Shown here: piece after piece, positions 16,082 to 25,711 of the stretch | Layout of the letters: every line of letters begins with the position of its first letter | Position numbering within the stretch: the stretch's first letter is position 1 | From: an uncultured Paracoccaceae bacterium | GTDB taxonomy: Bacteria; Pseudomonadota; Alphaproteobacteria; Rhodobacterales; Rhodobacteraceae | Direction of reading: 5' to 3' | NCBI GenBank assembly: GCA_947503765.1 | Contig: CANNFA010000003.1 | Span: 1 to 64,000, forward strand | DNA length: 64,000 bases | Notes under the pieces: model-generated | Told to the model about the DNA's origin: nothing | Seen by the model: the letters and a program-made list of their open reading frames with translations, nothing else | Database searches by the model: none | Position numbers and translations under genes: made by a program

Positions 16082-17668
16082 ATGTCAAAAGAACTGGAAT
16101 ACTTCAGCAAGAAGGTCGTGAAGGGCCTGATGGACCGCCGGGCCTTCATGGGCCGCGCGGCCGCGCTGGGCGCGTCGGCGGCGATGGCCAACACGCTGCT
16201 GGCGGATGCCGCGAATGCGCAGACACCGAAGAAAGGCGGCCATGTGAAACTGGGTCTGGGCGGCGGCGAAAGCTCGAACTCGCTCGATCCGGCGCTGACC
16301 CTCAGCCAGGCCCCCTACAACGTCATTGCCCATATCGGTGACCAGCTGGTCGAGGTGAATTCCGAAGGTGGGCTCGATAATCGCCTGGCCGAGGAATTCA
16401 GTTCCTCGCCCGATGCAAAGGTCTGGTCGTTCAAGATCCGCAAGGGTGTGCTTTTCCACGACGGCAAGCCCCTGACGTCGGACGATGTCCTGAAGACGAT
16501 GCAGCGTCATTCCGACGAAAACGCGACGTCGGGCGCGCTTGGCATCATGCAGGGCATCGAATCGATGCGCGCCGAGGGCGACCTTTTCGAGATCACCCTG
16601 ACCGACCCGAATGCCGATCTGCCCTACCTGATGGCCGACCGGCATCTGCGCATTCAGCCGGGCGGCGGATTCGACGATCCCGGCAACGGCATCATGTCCG
16701 GCCCCTACAGGATCGTCGTTGACGAGCCCGGTGTCCGGCACACCTTCGAAAGGTTCGAGGATTACTGGGACGACAGCCGCGGCCATTTCGATACCAGCGA
16801 GATCCTGATCATCAATGACGCCACCGCGCGGATGTCGGCACTTCAGTCCGGGCAGGTCCACTTTGCCAACCTGATCGAACCGAAGATCGCCGACCTGTTG
16901 TCGAGGGCGCCGGGCGTGGCGCTGGAACGTACCCAGGGCCGCGGCCAGAATGTCTTCATCATGCATGTCGACACGGCGCCGTTCGACAACAACGACCTGC
17001 GGCTGGCGCTGAAATACGCGATCAACCGCGAAGAAATGGTCGAGAAGATCCTGCGCGGCTACGGCACGGTCGGCAACGACATTCCGGTCAACGCCTCTTA
17101 TCCGTTTTTCGACGAGAGCATTCCGCAGCGCGAGTTCGATCTGGACAAGGCGGCCGAGCATTACAGGAAATCCGGCCATGACGGCAGCCCGATCGTGCTG
17201 CGCGTGGCCGACGTCGCGTTTCCGGGTGCGGTCGATGCCGCCCAGCTGTTCCAGCAGACCGCCCAGAAGGCCGGCATCCCGCTTGAGATCAAGCGCGAGC
17301 CGGGCGATGGCTACTGGTCGGAAGTCTGGAACAAGCAGCCGTTCTGCGCCTCGTACTGGGGCGGTCGGCCGACGCAGGACCAGATGTATGCCACGGCCTA
17401 TCTCTCGACCGCGGACTGGAACGACACCCGGTTCAAGAGCGAGAAGTTCGACGATCTGCTGATGCAGGCGCGGGCCGAGCTTGACCCGGACAAGCGCAAG
17501 GCGCTCTACAGCGAAATGAGCTACATGGTTCGTGATGAGGGCGGCCTCATCATGCCGATGTTCAACGACTTCCTCGACGCGCGCACCGATGCGATCGCGG
17601 GCTGGGTCAGCAATCCGAATGGCGACATGATGAACGACATGGCCGCCGTGAAATGCTGGATGGCCTGA
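16082..17668 (+). CDS. ABC transporter substrate-binding protein, family 5 (peptide/opine type), Tat-exported
   Basis: A 528-residue periplasmic binding protein of the DppA/OppA class. The N-terminus holds a twin-arginine motif (MDRRAFMGRAAALGAS) and a signal cleavage site near NAQT, so it is exported folded by Tat, as many alphaproteobacterial family-5 proteins are. The mature part shows the family landmarks SFKIRKGVLFHDGKPLTSDDV and the YPFFDESIP and YWGGRPTQD regions. It begins a four-gene operon divergent from the carnitine genes. The ligand may be a peptide or, by location, carnitine or a related quaternary amine; this is inference. Its stop overlaps the next gene by 16 nt. Confidence 0.9.
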   Translation: MSKELEYFSKKVVKGLMDRRAFMGRAAALGASAAMANTLLADAANAQTPKKGGHVKLGLGGGESSNSLDPALTLSQAPYNVIAHIGDQLVEVNSEGGLDNRLAEEFSSSPDAKVWSFKIRKGVLFHDGKPLTSDDVLKTMQRHSDENATSGALGIMQGIESMRAEGDLFEITLTDPNADLPYLMADRHLRIQPGGGFDDPGNGIMSGPYRIVVDEPGVRHTFERFEDYWDDSRGHFDTSEILIINDATARMSALQSGQVHFANLIEPKIADLLSRAPGVALERTQGRGQNVFIMHVDTAPFDNNDLRLALKYAINREEMVEKILRGYGTVGNDIPVNASYPFFDESIPQREFDLDKAAEHYRKSGHDGSPIVLRVADVAFPGAVDAAQLFQQTAQKAGIPLEIKREPGDGYWSEVWNKQPFCASYWGGRPTQDQMYATAYLSTADWNDTRFKSEKFDDLLMQARAELDPDKRKALYSEMSYMVRDEGGLIMPMFNDFLDARTDAIAGWVSNPNGDMMNDMAAVKCWMA

Positions 17669-18627
17669 GGTTGCATCCGGTCGTGAAACTGGTCGCCCAG
17701 CGCATTGCGCTGGGCATCCTTCTGCTACTGGCCGCTTCCGTGATGATCTTTCTGGGCACCCTCGTGCTGCCCGGCGACGTGGCCCAGGCGATCCTGGGCC
17801 AGTCGGCCACGCCCGTGGCTTTGGCCAACCTGCGCGAACAGATGGGGCTGAACGATCCCGCCTGGCAGCGATACCTGCATTGGCTATATGCGGCGCTGCA
17901 CGGCGACCTCGGCACCTCGCTGTCCAATGGCCGCGATATCGCCACCCAGATCGGAAGCCGGTTGGGCAATACGCTGTTTCTGGCATTCTGGGCCGCTGTC
18001 GTCGCCGTTCCGCTGGCGATCCTGCTGGGGCTTCTGTCGGTCCGCTACCGCAATCGCTGGCCCGACAAGCTGATCTCGACCCTGTCGCTGGCGTCGATCT
18101 CGCTGCCGGAATTCTTTATCGGATATGTGCTGATCTACTTCTTCGCGGTCCGCCTGGGCTGGTTCACCTCGGTTGCCACGATTTACGACAGCATGGATCT
18201 CTGGGACAAGCTCAGTGCCATCGTCCTGCCCGTCACCGTGCTGACGATGGTCATTCTGGCGCATATGATGCGGATGACCCGCGCCGCGATCCTGAACGTG
18301 ATGCAGGCGGCCTATATCGAGACCGCCGAGTTGAAGGGCCTGACCCAGTTCACGGTCATCTTCCGCCACGCTCTTCCGAACGCCATCGCGCCCATCGTTA
18401 ATGTCGTGGTGCTCAACCTTGCCTACCTGGTGGTCGGCGTCGTCGTGGTCGAGGTGATCTTCGTCTATCCCGGCATGGGGCAATACCTGGTGGATCACGT
18501 CGCGAAACGCGATGTCCCGGTGGTGCAGGCATGCGGGCTGATCTTTGCGGCCGTCTATATCGGGCTGAACCTGATCGCCGATCTGGTCTCGATCGTGACC
18601 AATCCCCGGCTGAGACACCCGAAATGA
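17653..18627 (+). CDS. ABC transporter permease, DppB type
   Basis: A 324-residue inner-membrane permease with six membrane segments and the DppB/OppB hallmarks: GDLGTSLSNGRDI after the first periplasmic loop, the coupling loop YIETAELKGLTQFTVIFRHALPNA, and VVVEVIFVYPGMGQYL near the end. It overlaps the binding-protein stop by 16 nt and the second permease start by 4 nt, so the subunits are made together. Confidence 0.92.
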   Translation: MLDGLRLHPVVKLVAQRIALGILLLLAASVMIFLGTLVLPGDVAQAILGQSATPVALANLREQMGLNDPAWQRYLHWLYAALHGDLGTSLSNGRDIATQIGSRLGNTLFLAFWAAVVAVPLAILLGLLSVRYRNRWPDKLISTLSLASISLPEFFIGYVLIYFFAVRLGWFTSVATIYDSMDLWDKLSAIVLPVTVLTMVILAHMMRMTRAAILNVMQAAYIETAELKGLTQFTVIFRHALPNAIAPIVNVVVLNLAYLVVGVVVVEVIFVYPGMGQYLVDHVAKRDVPVVQACGLIFAAVYIGLNLIADLVSIVTNPRLRHPK

Positions 18628-19439
18628 GAATTCCGATCTCCGCCCTCATCGGGCTGTTCTTCACCGGCGGCTTTTTCCTGATGGCGGTGTTCGCGCCGCT
18701 GATCGCCCCCTACGGCCTTGCCGAAGTGGTTGGCGACGTTTGGGAGCCGCGCTCGGCGGACCATTGGCTTGGAACCGACAATATCGGCCGCGACCTGCTC
18801 AGCCGGATGATCTATGGCGGCAGGACCACGATCCTCATCGCCGCGCTCGCCACGGTCCTGTCCTTTTCTCTCGGCTCGTTCCTGGGTTTCACCGCCGCCG
18901 TGATCGGCGGCTGGATCGACCAGCTCATGTCGCGGCTGGTGGACCTTCTGATGTCGATTCCGACGCTGATCTTTGCGCTGGTCGTGCTGTCGGTGATGCC
19001 GGTCAACATAACCACGCTGATCCTGGTCATGGGGATCCTCGATTCGACCCGCGTCTACCGCCTGTCGCGGGCCGTCGCGGTCGATATCAACGTGCAGGAT
19101 TTCGTCGAGGCCGCCAAGCTGCGCGGCGAGCGGCGCAGCTGGATCATCTTTCGCGAAATCCTGCCCAATGCGCTGTCGCCGCTGGTCGCCGAGCTTGGCC
19201 TGCGCTTCATCTTTGCGGTGCTGTTCCTTTCCACATTGTCGTTTCTCGGCCTGGGCGTGCAGCCGCCCGCCTCGGACTGGGGCGGCATGGTGAAGGAAAA
19301 CAAGGACGGCATCGTCTTTGGCATCGGCGCGGCGCTTGTGCCCGCGGCCGCGATCTCGGCGCTGGCGATCTCGGTCAATCTGGTGGCCGACTGGGTGCTC
19401 AACCGCACCTCCGATCTGAAAGGTGGTCGCGGTGGCTGA
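18624..19439 (+). CDS. ABC transporter permease, DppC type
   Basis: A 271-residue partner permease. The start at 18624 gives MRIPISALIGLFFTGGFF with the expected first helix, then HWLGTDNIGRDLLSRMIYGGRT, the classic DppC entry motif. The coupling loop is FVEAAKLRGERRSWIIFREILPN and the end is LGLGVQPPASDWGGMV. The ATGA overlap with the upstream stop supports this start over a longer frame. Confidence 0.92.
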   Translation: MRIPISALIGLFFTGGFFLMAVFAPLIAPYGLAEVVGDVWEPRSADHWLGTDNIGRDLLSRMIYGGRTTILIAALATVLSFSLGSFLGFTAAVIGGWIDQLMSRLVDLLMSIPTLIFALVVLSVMPVNITTLILVMGILDSTRVYRLSRAVAVDINVQDFVEAAKLRGERRSWIIFREILPNALSPLVAELGLRFIFAVLFLSTLSFLGLGVQPPASDWGGMVKENKDGIVFGIGAALVPAAAISALAISVNLVADWVLNRTSDLKGGRGG

Positions 19440-21066
19440 ACCCTTCCTCGATATCCGGAACCTCAGGATCGAGGCGACGGTCTATCCGCCGGGCGAGCCG
19501 GCCCGCGACATCGTGATCGTCGAGGATGTCTCGCTGACGCTGGAGAAGGGCAAGGTGCTGGGCCTGATCGGCGAGTCCGGCGCCGGCAAGTCCACCATCG
19601 GCCTCAGCGCCATGGGGTATGGCCGCGGCGGTGTGCGAATAGCGGGCGGCGAGGTCTGGCTGAATGGCCGCGATATCATGAAGGGCGGTAATCGCGGATT
19701 TCGCAGGCTGCGCGGCAAGGAGGTCACCTATGTCGCGCAATCCGCGGCGGCGGCCTTCAACCCGGCAAAGCGGTTGATGGAACAGATCATCGAGGCTGCG
19801 CTGAAACACGGCGTCGCCAATGCCAGACAGGCCGAGGCGCGGGCCGTCGATCTGTTCGACCGGCTCGGCCTGCCGGAACCCGAAAGCTTCGGCCGCCGGT
19901 TCCCGCACCAGGTTTCCGGCGGCCAGTTGCAACGGGCGATGACGGTGATGGCGCTGGTCCCCGAGCCGGATCTGATCATCTTCGACGAGCCGACCACGGC
20001 GCTTGACGTGACCACCCAGATCGACGTGCTCGCGGCCATCAAGCGGGCAATCCGCGATACCGGGGTGGCGGCGCTTTACATCACCCATGACCTTGCGGTC
20101 GTGGCCCAGGTCTCGGACGAGATCATGGTGCTGCGCGCCGGCAGCAAGGTCGAACGCAATACCGCCGAAAACATCATCAACAACCCGCAGGAAGACTATA
20201 CCAGGGCGCTGGTCTCGGTGCGCTCGATCACCCACGAGGAAAAGAGGCCGACCGAAACCCCTATTCTGGTGGCGCGGAGCATTTCCGCTTCCTATGGCAA
20301 GCTGGTTCAGGTGCTGAAGGATGTCTCGGTCGAGGTGCATCCCGGCCAGACCCTCGCCGTGGTCGGCGAAAGCGGCTCCGGCAAATCGACGCTGGCGCGC
20401 GTGCTGACCGGCCTGCTGCCACCTTTCGAGGGCGAGGTCACCTTTGCCGGGCGCAGCCTTGCACCGGCGCTGGCGCAGCGCAGCAAGGAGGATTTGCGCG
20501 AGTTGCAGATGATCTACCAGATGGCCGACACGGCGATGAATCCGCGCCAGACGGTCGAGACGATCATCGGCCGGCCGCTGGGATTCTATTTCGGCCTGAG
20601 CGGCCGCAAGCGGCGCGAGCGGGTGGTGCAACTGCTGGACGAGATCGAGATGGGGCCGGAATTCCTGGACCGTTATCCGGCCGAGCTGTCGGGCGGCCAG
20701 AAGCAGCGCGTCTGCATTGCCCGCGCGCTGGCGGCGAAACCGAAACTGATCATCTGCGACGAGGTGACAAGCGCGCTCGATCCCCTGGTTGCCGATGGTA
20801 TCCTGAAGCTTCTGCTGCGGCTGCAGAAGGCCGAAGACGTGGCCTATCTCTTCATTACGCACGATCTGGCCACGGTAAAGGCGATCGCGGATTCGATCGC
20901 GGTGATGTACCGGGGCGAATTGGTCCGCTACGGCCCGAAATCCGAGGTTCTGGCACCGCCCTTCGATGACTACACCGATCTTCTGCTGTCCTCGGTTCCG
21001 GAAATGCGGATCGGCTGGCTGGAAGAGGTGCTGGCGCACCGCAAAATGGAAAGCGCGGGGCATTGA
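19432..21066 (+). CDS. Fused ABC ATPase (DppD-DppF type)
   Basis: A 544-residue protein with two complete ATPase domains. Domain 1 has Walker A GESGAGKST and signature VSGGQLQRAMTVMAL. Domain 2, starting about residue 285, has Walker A GESGSGKST and signature LSGGQKQRVCIARAL, each followed by a Walker B and switch histidine (ITHDLA). It drives the two permeases upstream. I prefer the GTG at 19432, which has AAAGGTGG 5 nt upstream; an in-frame GTG at 19423 is the alternative. Either start overlaps the previous gene. The next gene converges from the opposite strand. Confidence 0.9.
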   Translation: MAEPFLDIRNLRIEATVYPPGEPARDIVIVEDVSLTLEKGKVLGLIGESGAGKSTIGLSAMGYGRGGVRIAGGEVWLNGRDIMKGGNRGFRRLRGKEVTYVAQSAAAAFNPAKRLMEQIIEAALKHGVANARQAEARAVDLFDRLGLPEPESFGRRFPHQVSGGQLQRAMTVMALVPEPDLIIFDEPTTALDVTTQIDVLAAIKRAIRDTGVAALYITHDLAVVAQVSDEIMVLRAGSKVERNTAENIINNPQEDYTRALVSVRSITHEEKRPTETPILVARSISASYGKLVQVLKDVSVEVHPGQTLAVVGESGSGKSTLARVLTGLLPPFEGEVTFAGRSLAPALAQRSKEDLRELQMIYQMADTAMNPRQTVETIIGRPLGFYFGLSGRKRRERVVQLLDEIEMGPEFLDRYPAELSGGQKQRVCIARALAAKPKLIICDEVTSALDPLVADGILKLLLRLQKAEDVAYLFITHDLATVKAIADSIAVMYRGELVRYGPKSEVLAPPFDDYTDLLLSSVPEMRIGWLEEVLAHRKMESAGH

Positions 21067-21207
21067 GGGTTTTGCGAAAATCGGCGGCGCGGCTCGTTGC
21101 CCGTGCCGTGGCATCGGTCTGATGCAGATCTCCCGAAAAGGACGACCGAAGGTTCAGAACGTCGCGGGGATGGACCAACCGAACCGGGGCCGGCCCGCCG
21201 CCTGACC

Positions 21208-22104
21208 TCAGATGCGCACCCGCAATGTCGCCCGGCGCAGCGTCGCCGCCATCACCACGATCGCCAGCACGTAGGGCAGCGCGTCGGTCAATTGCTGCGG
21301 CAGCCCGTAGGCCTGCGCGCGCACGCCCATCGCGTCCACCAGCCCGAAGAACACCGCCGCCGGCAGTATCCACAAGGGCCGCGAGGCGCACATCATCACG
21401 ATGACGACCGCGATCCAGCCGCGCCCCGCGCTCATGCCTTCGGTGAACAGCGACACGTTCGAGATCGACAGTTGCGCGCCGCCAAGCGCGCAGAGCGCCC
21501 CGCTTGCGAGGATCGCCAGCGTGCGGATGCGCTCGGGCGAAAGGCCGAGCGTGCGCAGCGCCGGCGCGTTGTCGCCGGCCGCCCGCAGGCGCAGGCCCAG
21601 CCGGTGGCGCACCAGTCCCCAGTGCAGCACCGGCACCAGCGCCAGCGCCAGCCAGAACAGCACCGATTGCCCCGACAGCAGCGGCCCGGCGACGGGAATC
21701 GCGTCGATCCCGGGCAGCGGGATGCGGGGCAGGGTGGCGATGGCCGGGTCATCGAACTGGCCCCGCTGGTCGAACATGGCGCGCAGAAGGAACACCGTCA
21801 GCCCCGCCGCCAGGATGTTGAGCCCGATGGAGACGACGATATCGTCGCCGCCGCGGCGCACCGTGAACCAGGCGTACAGCCCGCCCGAGGCCAGCCCCGC
21901 CGCCAGCGCCGCGCCGATCCCGCCCAGCCAGTGCGCGGTGAAATAGCTGCCCACCACGGCGAAGAAGGCGCCGATCAGCATCATGCCCTCGAGCGCGATG
22001 TTGAACACCGCCGCCCGGTGGCAAAGCGCGCCGCCAAGCGCCGCCAGCAGAAGCGGCGTGATGAAGCGCGGGATGGATTCGAAGAACGTGGCGTCCCAGA
22101 TCAT
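21208..22104 (-). CDS. Nucleoside-type ABC transporter permease (second subunit)
   Basis: A 298-residue permease of the BMP/nucleoside importer group (YufQ/NupC-like, branched-chain superfamily). It starts MIWDATFFESIPRFITPLLLAALGG, contains the conserved NIALEGMMLIGAFFAVVGSY segment and the GLRLRAAGDNAPALRTLG cytoplasmic loop, and has about 8-9 membrane helices. The ATG at 22104 overlaps the stop of the partner permease (ATGA). It is the last gene of an eight-gene minus-strand operon. Confidence 0.9.
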   Translation of the reverse strand: MIWDATFFESIPRFITPLLLAALGGALCHRAAVFNIALEGMMLIGAFFAVVGSYFTAHWLGGIGAALAAGLASGGLYAWFTVRRGGDDIVVSIGLNILAAGLTVFLLRAMFDQRGQFDDPAIATLPRIPLPGIDAIPVAGPLLSGQSVLFWLALALVPVLHWGLVRHRLGLRLRAAGDNAPALRTLGLSPERIRTLAILASGALCALGGAQLSISNVSLFTEGMSAGRGWIAVVIVMMCASRPLWILPAAVFFGLVDAMGVRAQAYGLPQQLTDALPYVLAIVVMAATLRRATLRVRI

Positions 22105-23096
22105 TCGCCGCGCCTCCGCATCAGCGACCGGCCCGAGCCGGCAAGCCACAGGATCACCAGCCCGGTGATGATCTGCGCGGATTCGCGCGGGATGCCGGCC
22201 ACACGCTCCATCCCGCCGGCGCCGGTGGCGAGCACCGCGAAAAGCGCCGCGGCGATGGGCACGCGCCAGGGCACGATGCCCGCCAGCAGCACAGCCACGA
22301 TCCCGGTCCAGGCATAGAGCGGCAGCGTCAGCATCCCGTCCACGTAGCGCTGCGCGAAACCGAAGACGGCGGTGAAGCCCGTGAGCCCGGCGATGGCGCC
22401 GCTCAGGAACAATGCCTGATAGCCCAGCCGCCCGGTCGGCATTCCCTGCGCGCGGGCAAAGCCGGGCGCCAGCCCCTGCATTCGCAGCCGGTAGCCGAAG
22501 ACGCTGTAGCGGTCCGCCAGGATCACCAGCAGCGCCACCGCCACCGTGAAGAAGATACCGTAATCGAGGATCGTGCCGTCGAAGCGCGGCAGCCGCGCAT
22601 CGCGGTCGATGCGGTGGGTCTGGGCGATGCCAGAGGCCACGTCGCGCAGCGGATGCGAGGCCAGCCACGAGGCGAAGTAGCCCGCCGGATAGTTCAGCAG
22701 CAGCGAGCCGACCAGCAGCGGCACCTTCAGCCCCCGGTCGAGCCACAGCGCCAGCATTCCCCACAGCCCGCCGGCGAGCATCGCGCCCAGCACGGCGGCG
22801 GGCACGATCGCCCAGACGGGCAGGGGGGCATAGATGCCGACCAGCGCCGCCGCCAGCCCTCCCAGCACGAGCTGCCCCTCGCCGCCGAGGTTGATCAGCC
22901 CGGCGCGGAACGCCACCAGCACGCCCACCGCCATGCCCAGCAGGATCGAGGCGCGCGAGACGGTGGACCAGAGGTTGAACATGTTGCGCCCGCCGAAGGC
23001 GCCGTCGAGAAAACCCAGCGCGATGGCGCGCAGATCGGGGATCAGCGCGATCGCGGCCAGCGCCGCCAGCGGAACGATCCAGCGCGCCCGGCTCAT
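22101..23096 (-). CDS. Nucleoside-type ABC transporter permease (first subunit)
   Basis: A 331-residue permease with the first-subunit signature FRAGLINLGGEGQLVLGGLAAA and a GYRLRMQGLAPGFARAQGM cytoplasmic loop, with about nine membrane helices. It pairs with the permease at 21208 to form the channel. Its start overlaps the ATPase stop by 4 nt. Confidence 0.9.
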   Translation of the reverse strand: MSRARWIVPLAALAAIALIPDLRAIALGFLDGAFGGRNMFNLWSTVSRASILLGMAVGVLVAFRAGLINLGGEGQLVLGGLAAALVGIYAPLPVWAIVPAAVLGAMLAGGLWGMLALWLDRGLKVPLLVGSLLLNYPAGYFASWLASHPLRDVASGIAQTHRIDRDARLPRFDGTILDYGIFFTVAVALLVILADRYSVFGYRLRMQGLAPGFARAQGMPTGRLGYQALFLSGAIAGLTGFTAVFGFAQRYVDGMLTLPLYAWTGIVAVLLAGIVPWRVPIAAALFAVLATGAGGMERVAGIPRESAQIITGLVILWLAGSGRSLMRRRGE

Positions 23097-24622
23097 GCCG
23101 CCGCCCCCGCCATCGCCCGGCCGACGCGCCCGGTTTCCAAGTCGCCGCGGTCCAGCAACGCTTGCACCTGCCCGTCATAGAGCACCGCGAGCCGGTCCGA
23201 GAGCGCGAAAAGCTCATCGAGTTCCGAGCTGACGAAGATCACCGCCGCGCCGGCCTCGGCGGCGGCCAGAAGCTGATCCTGGATAAAGCGGATCGCGCCG
23301 ATATCGACGCCCCAGCAGGGGTTGTGCGCGACGATCAGCCGGGGCGTGCCCGACAATTCGCGGCCCACGACGATCTTCTGCTTGTTGCCGCCCGAAAGCT
23401 GCGCCACGCGCTGCGTCGGGCCGGTGGCGCGGATGTCGTAGCGCGCGATCAGGTCGCGCCCGAAATCGGCCACCGCGCCGAGGGCGCGCAGCGGGCCGCG
23501 CGCAAAGGGCGGCTGCGCCTCGCGTCCAGCGACGGCGTTCTCGGCAAGGCTGGCCTCGATGGCCAGCCCGCTGCGCATCCGGTCCTCGGCCATGTAGGCC
23601 AGCCCGGCCGCGCGCCGCGCCGCCACATTGGCGCGCGTGATGTCCTGCCCGTCCAGCTCGATCCGGCCGCTTTCGGCGGGGCGCAGGCCGACCAGCGTCT
23701 CGACCAGCGGGCCCTGGCCGCTGCCCGCCACCCCCGCGATGCCGAGGATCTCGCCGGGGCGGAGATCCAGATCGACGGGGCCGACTTGCCGCTCGCCCTC
23801 GCGCGCGGCGCACAGAAGGCCGCGCAGCGCCAGCCGCGTGCCGGTGCCGGCATGGGTCTTTTTCTCGACCGGGGCGATATCGCGGCCGACCATCAGGCGG
23901 GCGATCTCGGCGGCCGAGGTCTCGGCCACCCGGCGCTCGCCCGCGACTTCGCCGCCGCGCATCACCACCACGCGGTCGGCATGGGTCATCACCTCGGACA
24001 GCTTGTGCGTGATGACGACCACCGCGCGGCCCTCGCCGGCCAGCCCGCGCAGCATGGAAAAAAGCGCGTCGGCCTCCTGCGGGGTCAGCACGGCCGTGGG
24101 CTCGTCGAGGATCACGACACGCGCCTCGCGGTAGAGCAGTTTCACGATCTCGATCTGCTGGCGCGCGGCCACCGGCAGGTCGCGCACGCGTGTCTCGAGC
24201 GGCAGGTGAAAGCCGAAGCGCCGCATCACCTCGGTGACCTCTGCGGCGCGCGCGGCAAGGTCGATGCGGCCCAGCCGGCCCGGCCCCTCGGCGCCGATCA
24301 CCACGTTTTCCAGCACGCTCATGTCGTCGAACAGCATGAAATGCTGATGCACCATGCCGAAGCCGTGGGCGATGGCGTCGGCGGCATCGGCGAAAAATCC
24401 CTCGCGGCCCTCCAGCTCGAACCCGCCCGCATCGGGGGCGATCAGCCCGAACAGCACGTTCATCAGCGTGGTCTTGCCCGCACCGTTCTCGCCCACCAGC
24501 GCCAGCACCTCGCCCGGCCGCAGCTCGAGCGAGGCGCCGCGCAGCGCGTGGGTGCGGCCGAAATGCTTGTCGATCCGGTGCAGGCGGCACAGCGCCGCCT
24601 GCCTGCTGTCATCCGCCGCCAA
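23093..24622 (-). CDS. Nucleoside-type ABC transporter ATPase, two domains
   Basis: A 509-residue double ATPase like those of BMP-family nucleoside importers and sugar importers. Domain 1: Walker A GENGAGKTT, ARQQIEIVKLL in place of the usual signature, Walker B VVILDEPTAVLTPQE. Domain 2 begins about residue 255, with a degenerate Walker A (GVAGSGQGPL, lacking the lysine) and signature LSGGNKQKIVVGREL. Asymmetric sites are normal for this class. The best start is a TTG at 24622 only 3 nt after the binding-protein stop; no clear ribosome site is visible, so translation is probably coupled. Confidence 0.9.
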   Translation of the reverse strand: MAADDSRQAALCRLHRIDKHFGRTHALRGASLELRPGEVLALVGENGAGKTTLMNVLFGLIAPDAGGFELEGREGFFADAADAIAHGFGMVHQHFMLFDDMSVLENVVIGAEGPGRLGRIDLAARAAEVTEVMRRFGFHLPLETRVRDLPVAARQQIEIVKLLYREARVVILDEPTAVLTPQEADALFSMLRGLAGEGRAVVVITHKLSEVMTHADRVVVMRGGEVAGERRVAETSAAEIARLMVGRDIAPVEKKTHAGTGTRLALRGLLCAAREGERQVGPVDLDLRPGEILGIAGVAGSGQGPLVETLVGLRPAESGRIELDGQDITRANVAARRAAGLAYMAEDRMRSGLAIEASLAENAVAGREAQPPFARGPLRALGAVADFGRDLIARYDIRATGPTQRVAQLSGGNKQKIVVGRELSGTPRLIVAHNPCWGVDIGAIRFIQDQLLAAAEAGAAVIFVSSELDELFALSDRLAVLYDGQVQALLDRGDLETGRVGRAMAGAAA

Positions 24623-24625
24623 GGT

Positions 24626-25645
24626 TCAGTTCGCGGCCATCGGATCGGCCACGATCAGGCTGCCGTCCCTGATCTGCGCGGCCAACTCGCGCACCTTGGC
24701 CAGCACCTCGGGCATGTCCGCGACAAGGCACTCGCTCGCTGCCAGCTGGTCGTCGTCCAGCAGCGAGATCGCGCTCATGCCGCCTTCCTCGAGGCCATAG
24801 ACGCCGACGAAGGACTCCTCGCCGTCGAGAATGCGCTCGACCGAGATCTGGATCACCTCGTCCACCCGCTTGAGCGTGCCGTCGAGGATGTGGCCGGGCG
24901 CGGTGGGGCAGTGGTTCACGTCCACGGTGGTGACCTTGAAGCCCTGCTCCTGCGCGGCCTCGAACACGCCGAAATCGCCGCCCGAGGTCGCCGAGAAGAT
25001 CACGTCGGCCCCGCCGGCGGCCAGCGCGAGCGCCTGTTCCTTGGCGCGCACCGGATCGGCAAAGGGGTTCTGCCCGCCGACCCAGCGCACATCCGACTCG
25101 ACGTCGGGGTTGACGTGTTTCGCGCCCGCCGCGAAGGCGTCGGTGTAACGGTGCAGGAACGGGATGTCGATCGCCGAGACCGCCGCCACCTTGTCCGTCT
25201 CGGTCAGCATGCCGGCCACGGCGCCCATCAGGAACGACGATTCATGCTCGCGGAAGACGGCGCAGCTGACGTTCCGGGGGCGGTCCTCCCAGATGCACTG
25301 GTCGACGATCAGGAATTGCGTATCGGGATAGATCGGCGCGATGTCGAGCAGGACGTCCGAGAACTCGAAGCCCAGAACGACGACGATCTCGGCGCCGTCA
25401 TTGGCCGCGGCGCTGACATTTTCCAGGCGCGATTGCGGTGTGTCGCTTTCGATCACAACGGCCTTGGCGTCATGGGCGGCGGCCGCGTCCCTGATGCCCG
25501 CCTCGCCCATCTGCAGGAACGGGTTTAGGCCGATCGGGTCGGGCGAGACGTAGTAATAGGTGCTGTCCTGCGCCAGCGCGGCCGTGCCGGCCGCCCCCAG
25601 CCCGAGCGCCAGAGCGCCGGCGGCGATGCGTTTGGTGATGGTCAT
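24626..25645 (-). CDS. BMP-family nucleoside-binding protein
   Basis: A 339-residue periplasmic binding protein of the Bmp/PnrA family, which binds purine nucleosides. Signal peptide at residues 1-25 (cleavage ALA-QD). Family segments include VVIESDTPQSRLENVSAAAN, the EHESSFLMGAVAG turn and VRWVGGQNPFADPVRAKEQA. The ATG at 25645 follows a strong GGGAGGGAG site; a longer frame to 25690 lacks one. The neighbouring purine phosphorylase and adenosine deaminase support a purine-nucleoside ligand. Confidence 0.9.
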   Translation of the reverse strand: MTITKRIAAGALALGLGAAGTAALAQDSTYYYVSPDPIGLNPFLQMGEAGIRDAAAAHDAKAVVIESDTPQSRLENVSAAANDGAEIVVVLGFEFSDVLLDIAPIYPDTQFLIVDQCIWEDRPRNVSCAVFREHESSFLMGAVAGMLTETDKVAAVSAIDIPFLHRYTDAFAAGAKHVNPDVESDVRWVGGQNPFADPVRAKEQALALAAGGADVIFSATSGGDFGVFEAAQEQGFKVTTVDVNHCPTAPGHILDGTLKRVDEVIQISVERILDGEESFVGVYGLEEGGMSAISLLDDDQLAASECLVADMPEVLAKVRELAAQIRDGSLIVADPMAAN

Positions 25646-25711
25646 GACTCCCTCCCTGTCCTGTTGGACAAATGTCATCTCGTTTGCCATTTGATAAGCC
25701 GAAGCGTAGTG

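Noticed and set aside
19399-21114. 571-codon minus-strand open frame opposite the fused ABC ATPase
   Set aside because: Exact antisense of a gene with perfect ATPase motifs; composition typical of GC-rich shadow frames.
23162-25528. 788-codon plus-strand open frame across the nucleoside importer genes
   Set aside because: Runs through two well-supported minus-strand genes and has Gln/Arg/His-rich sequence without domains.
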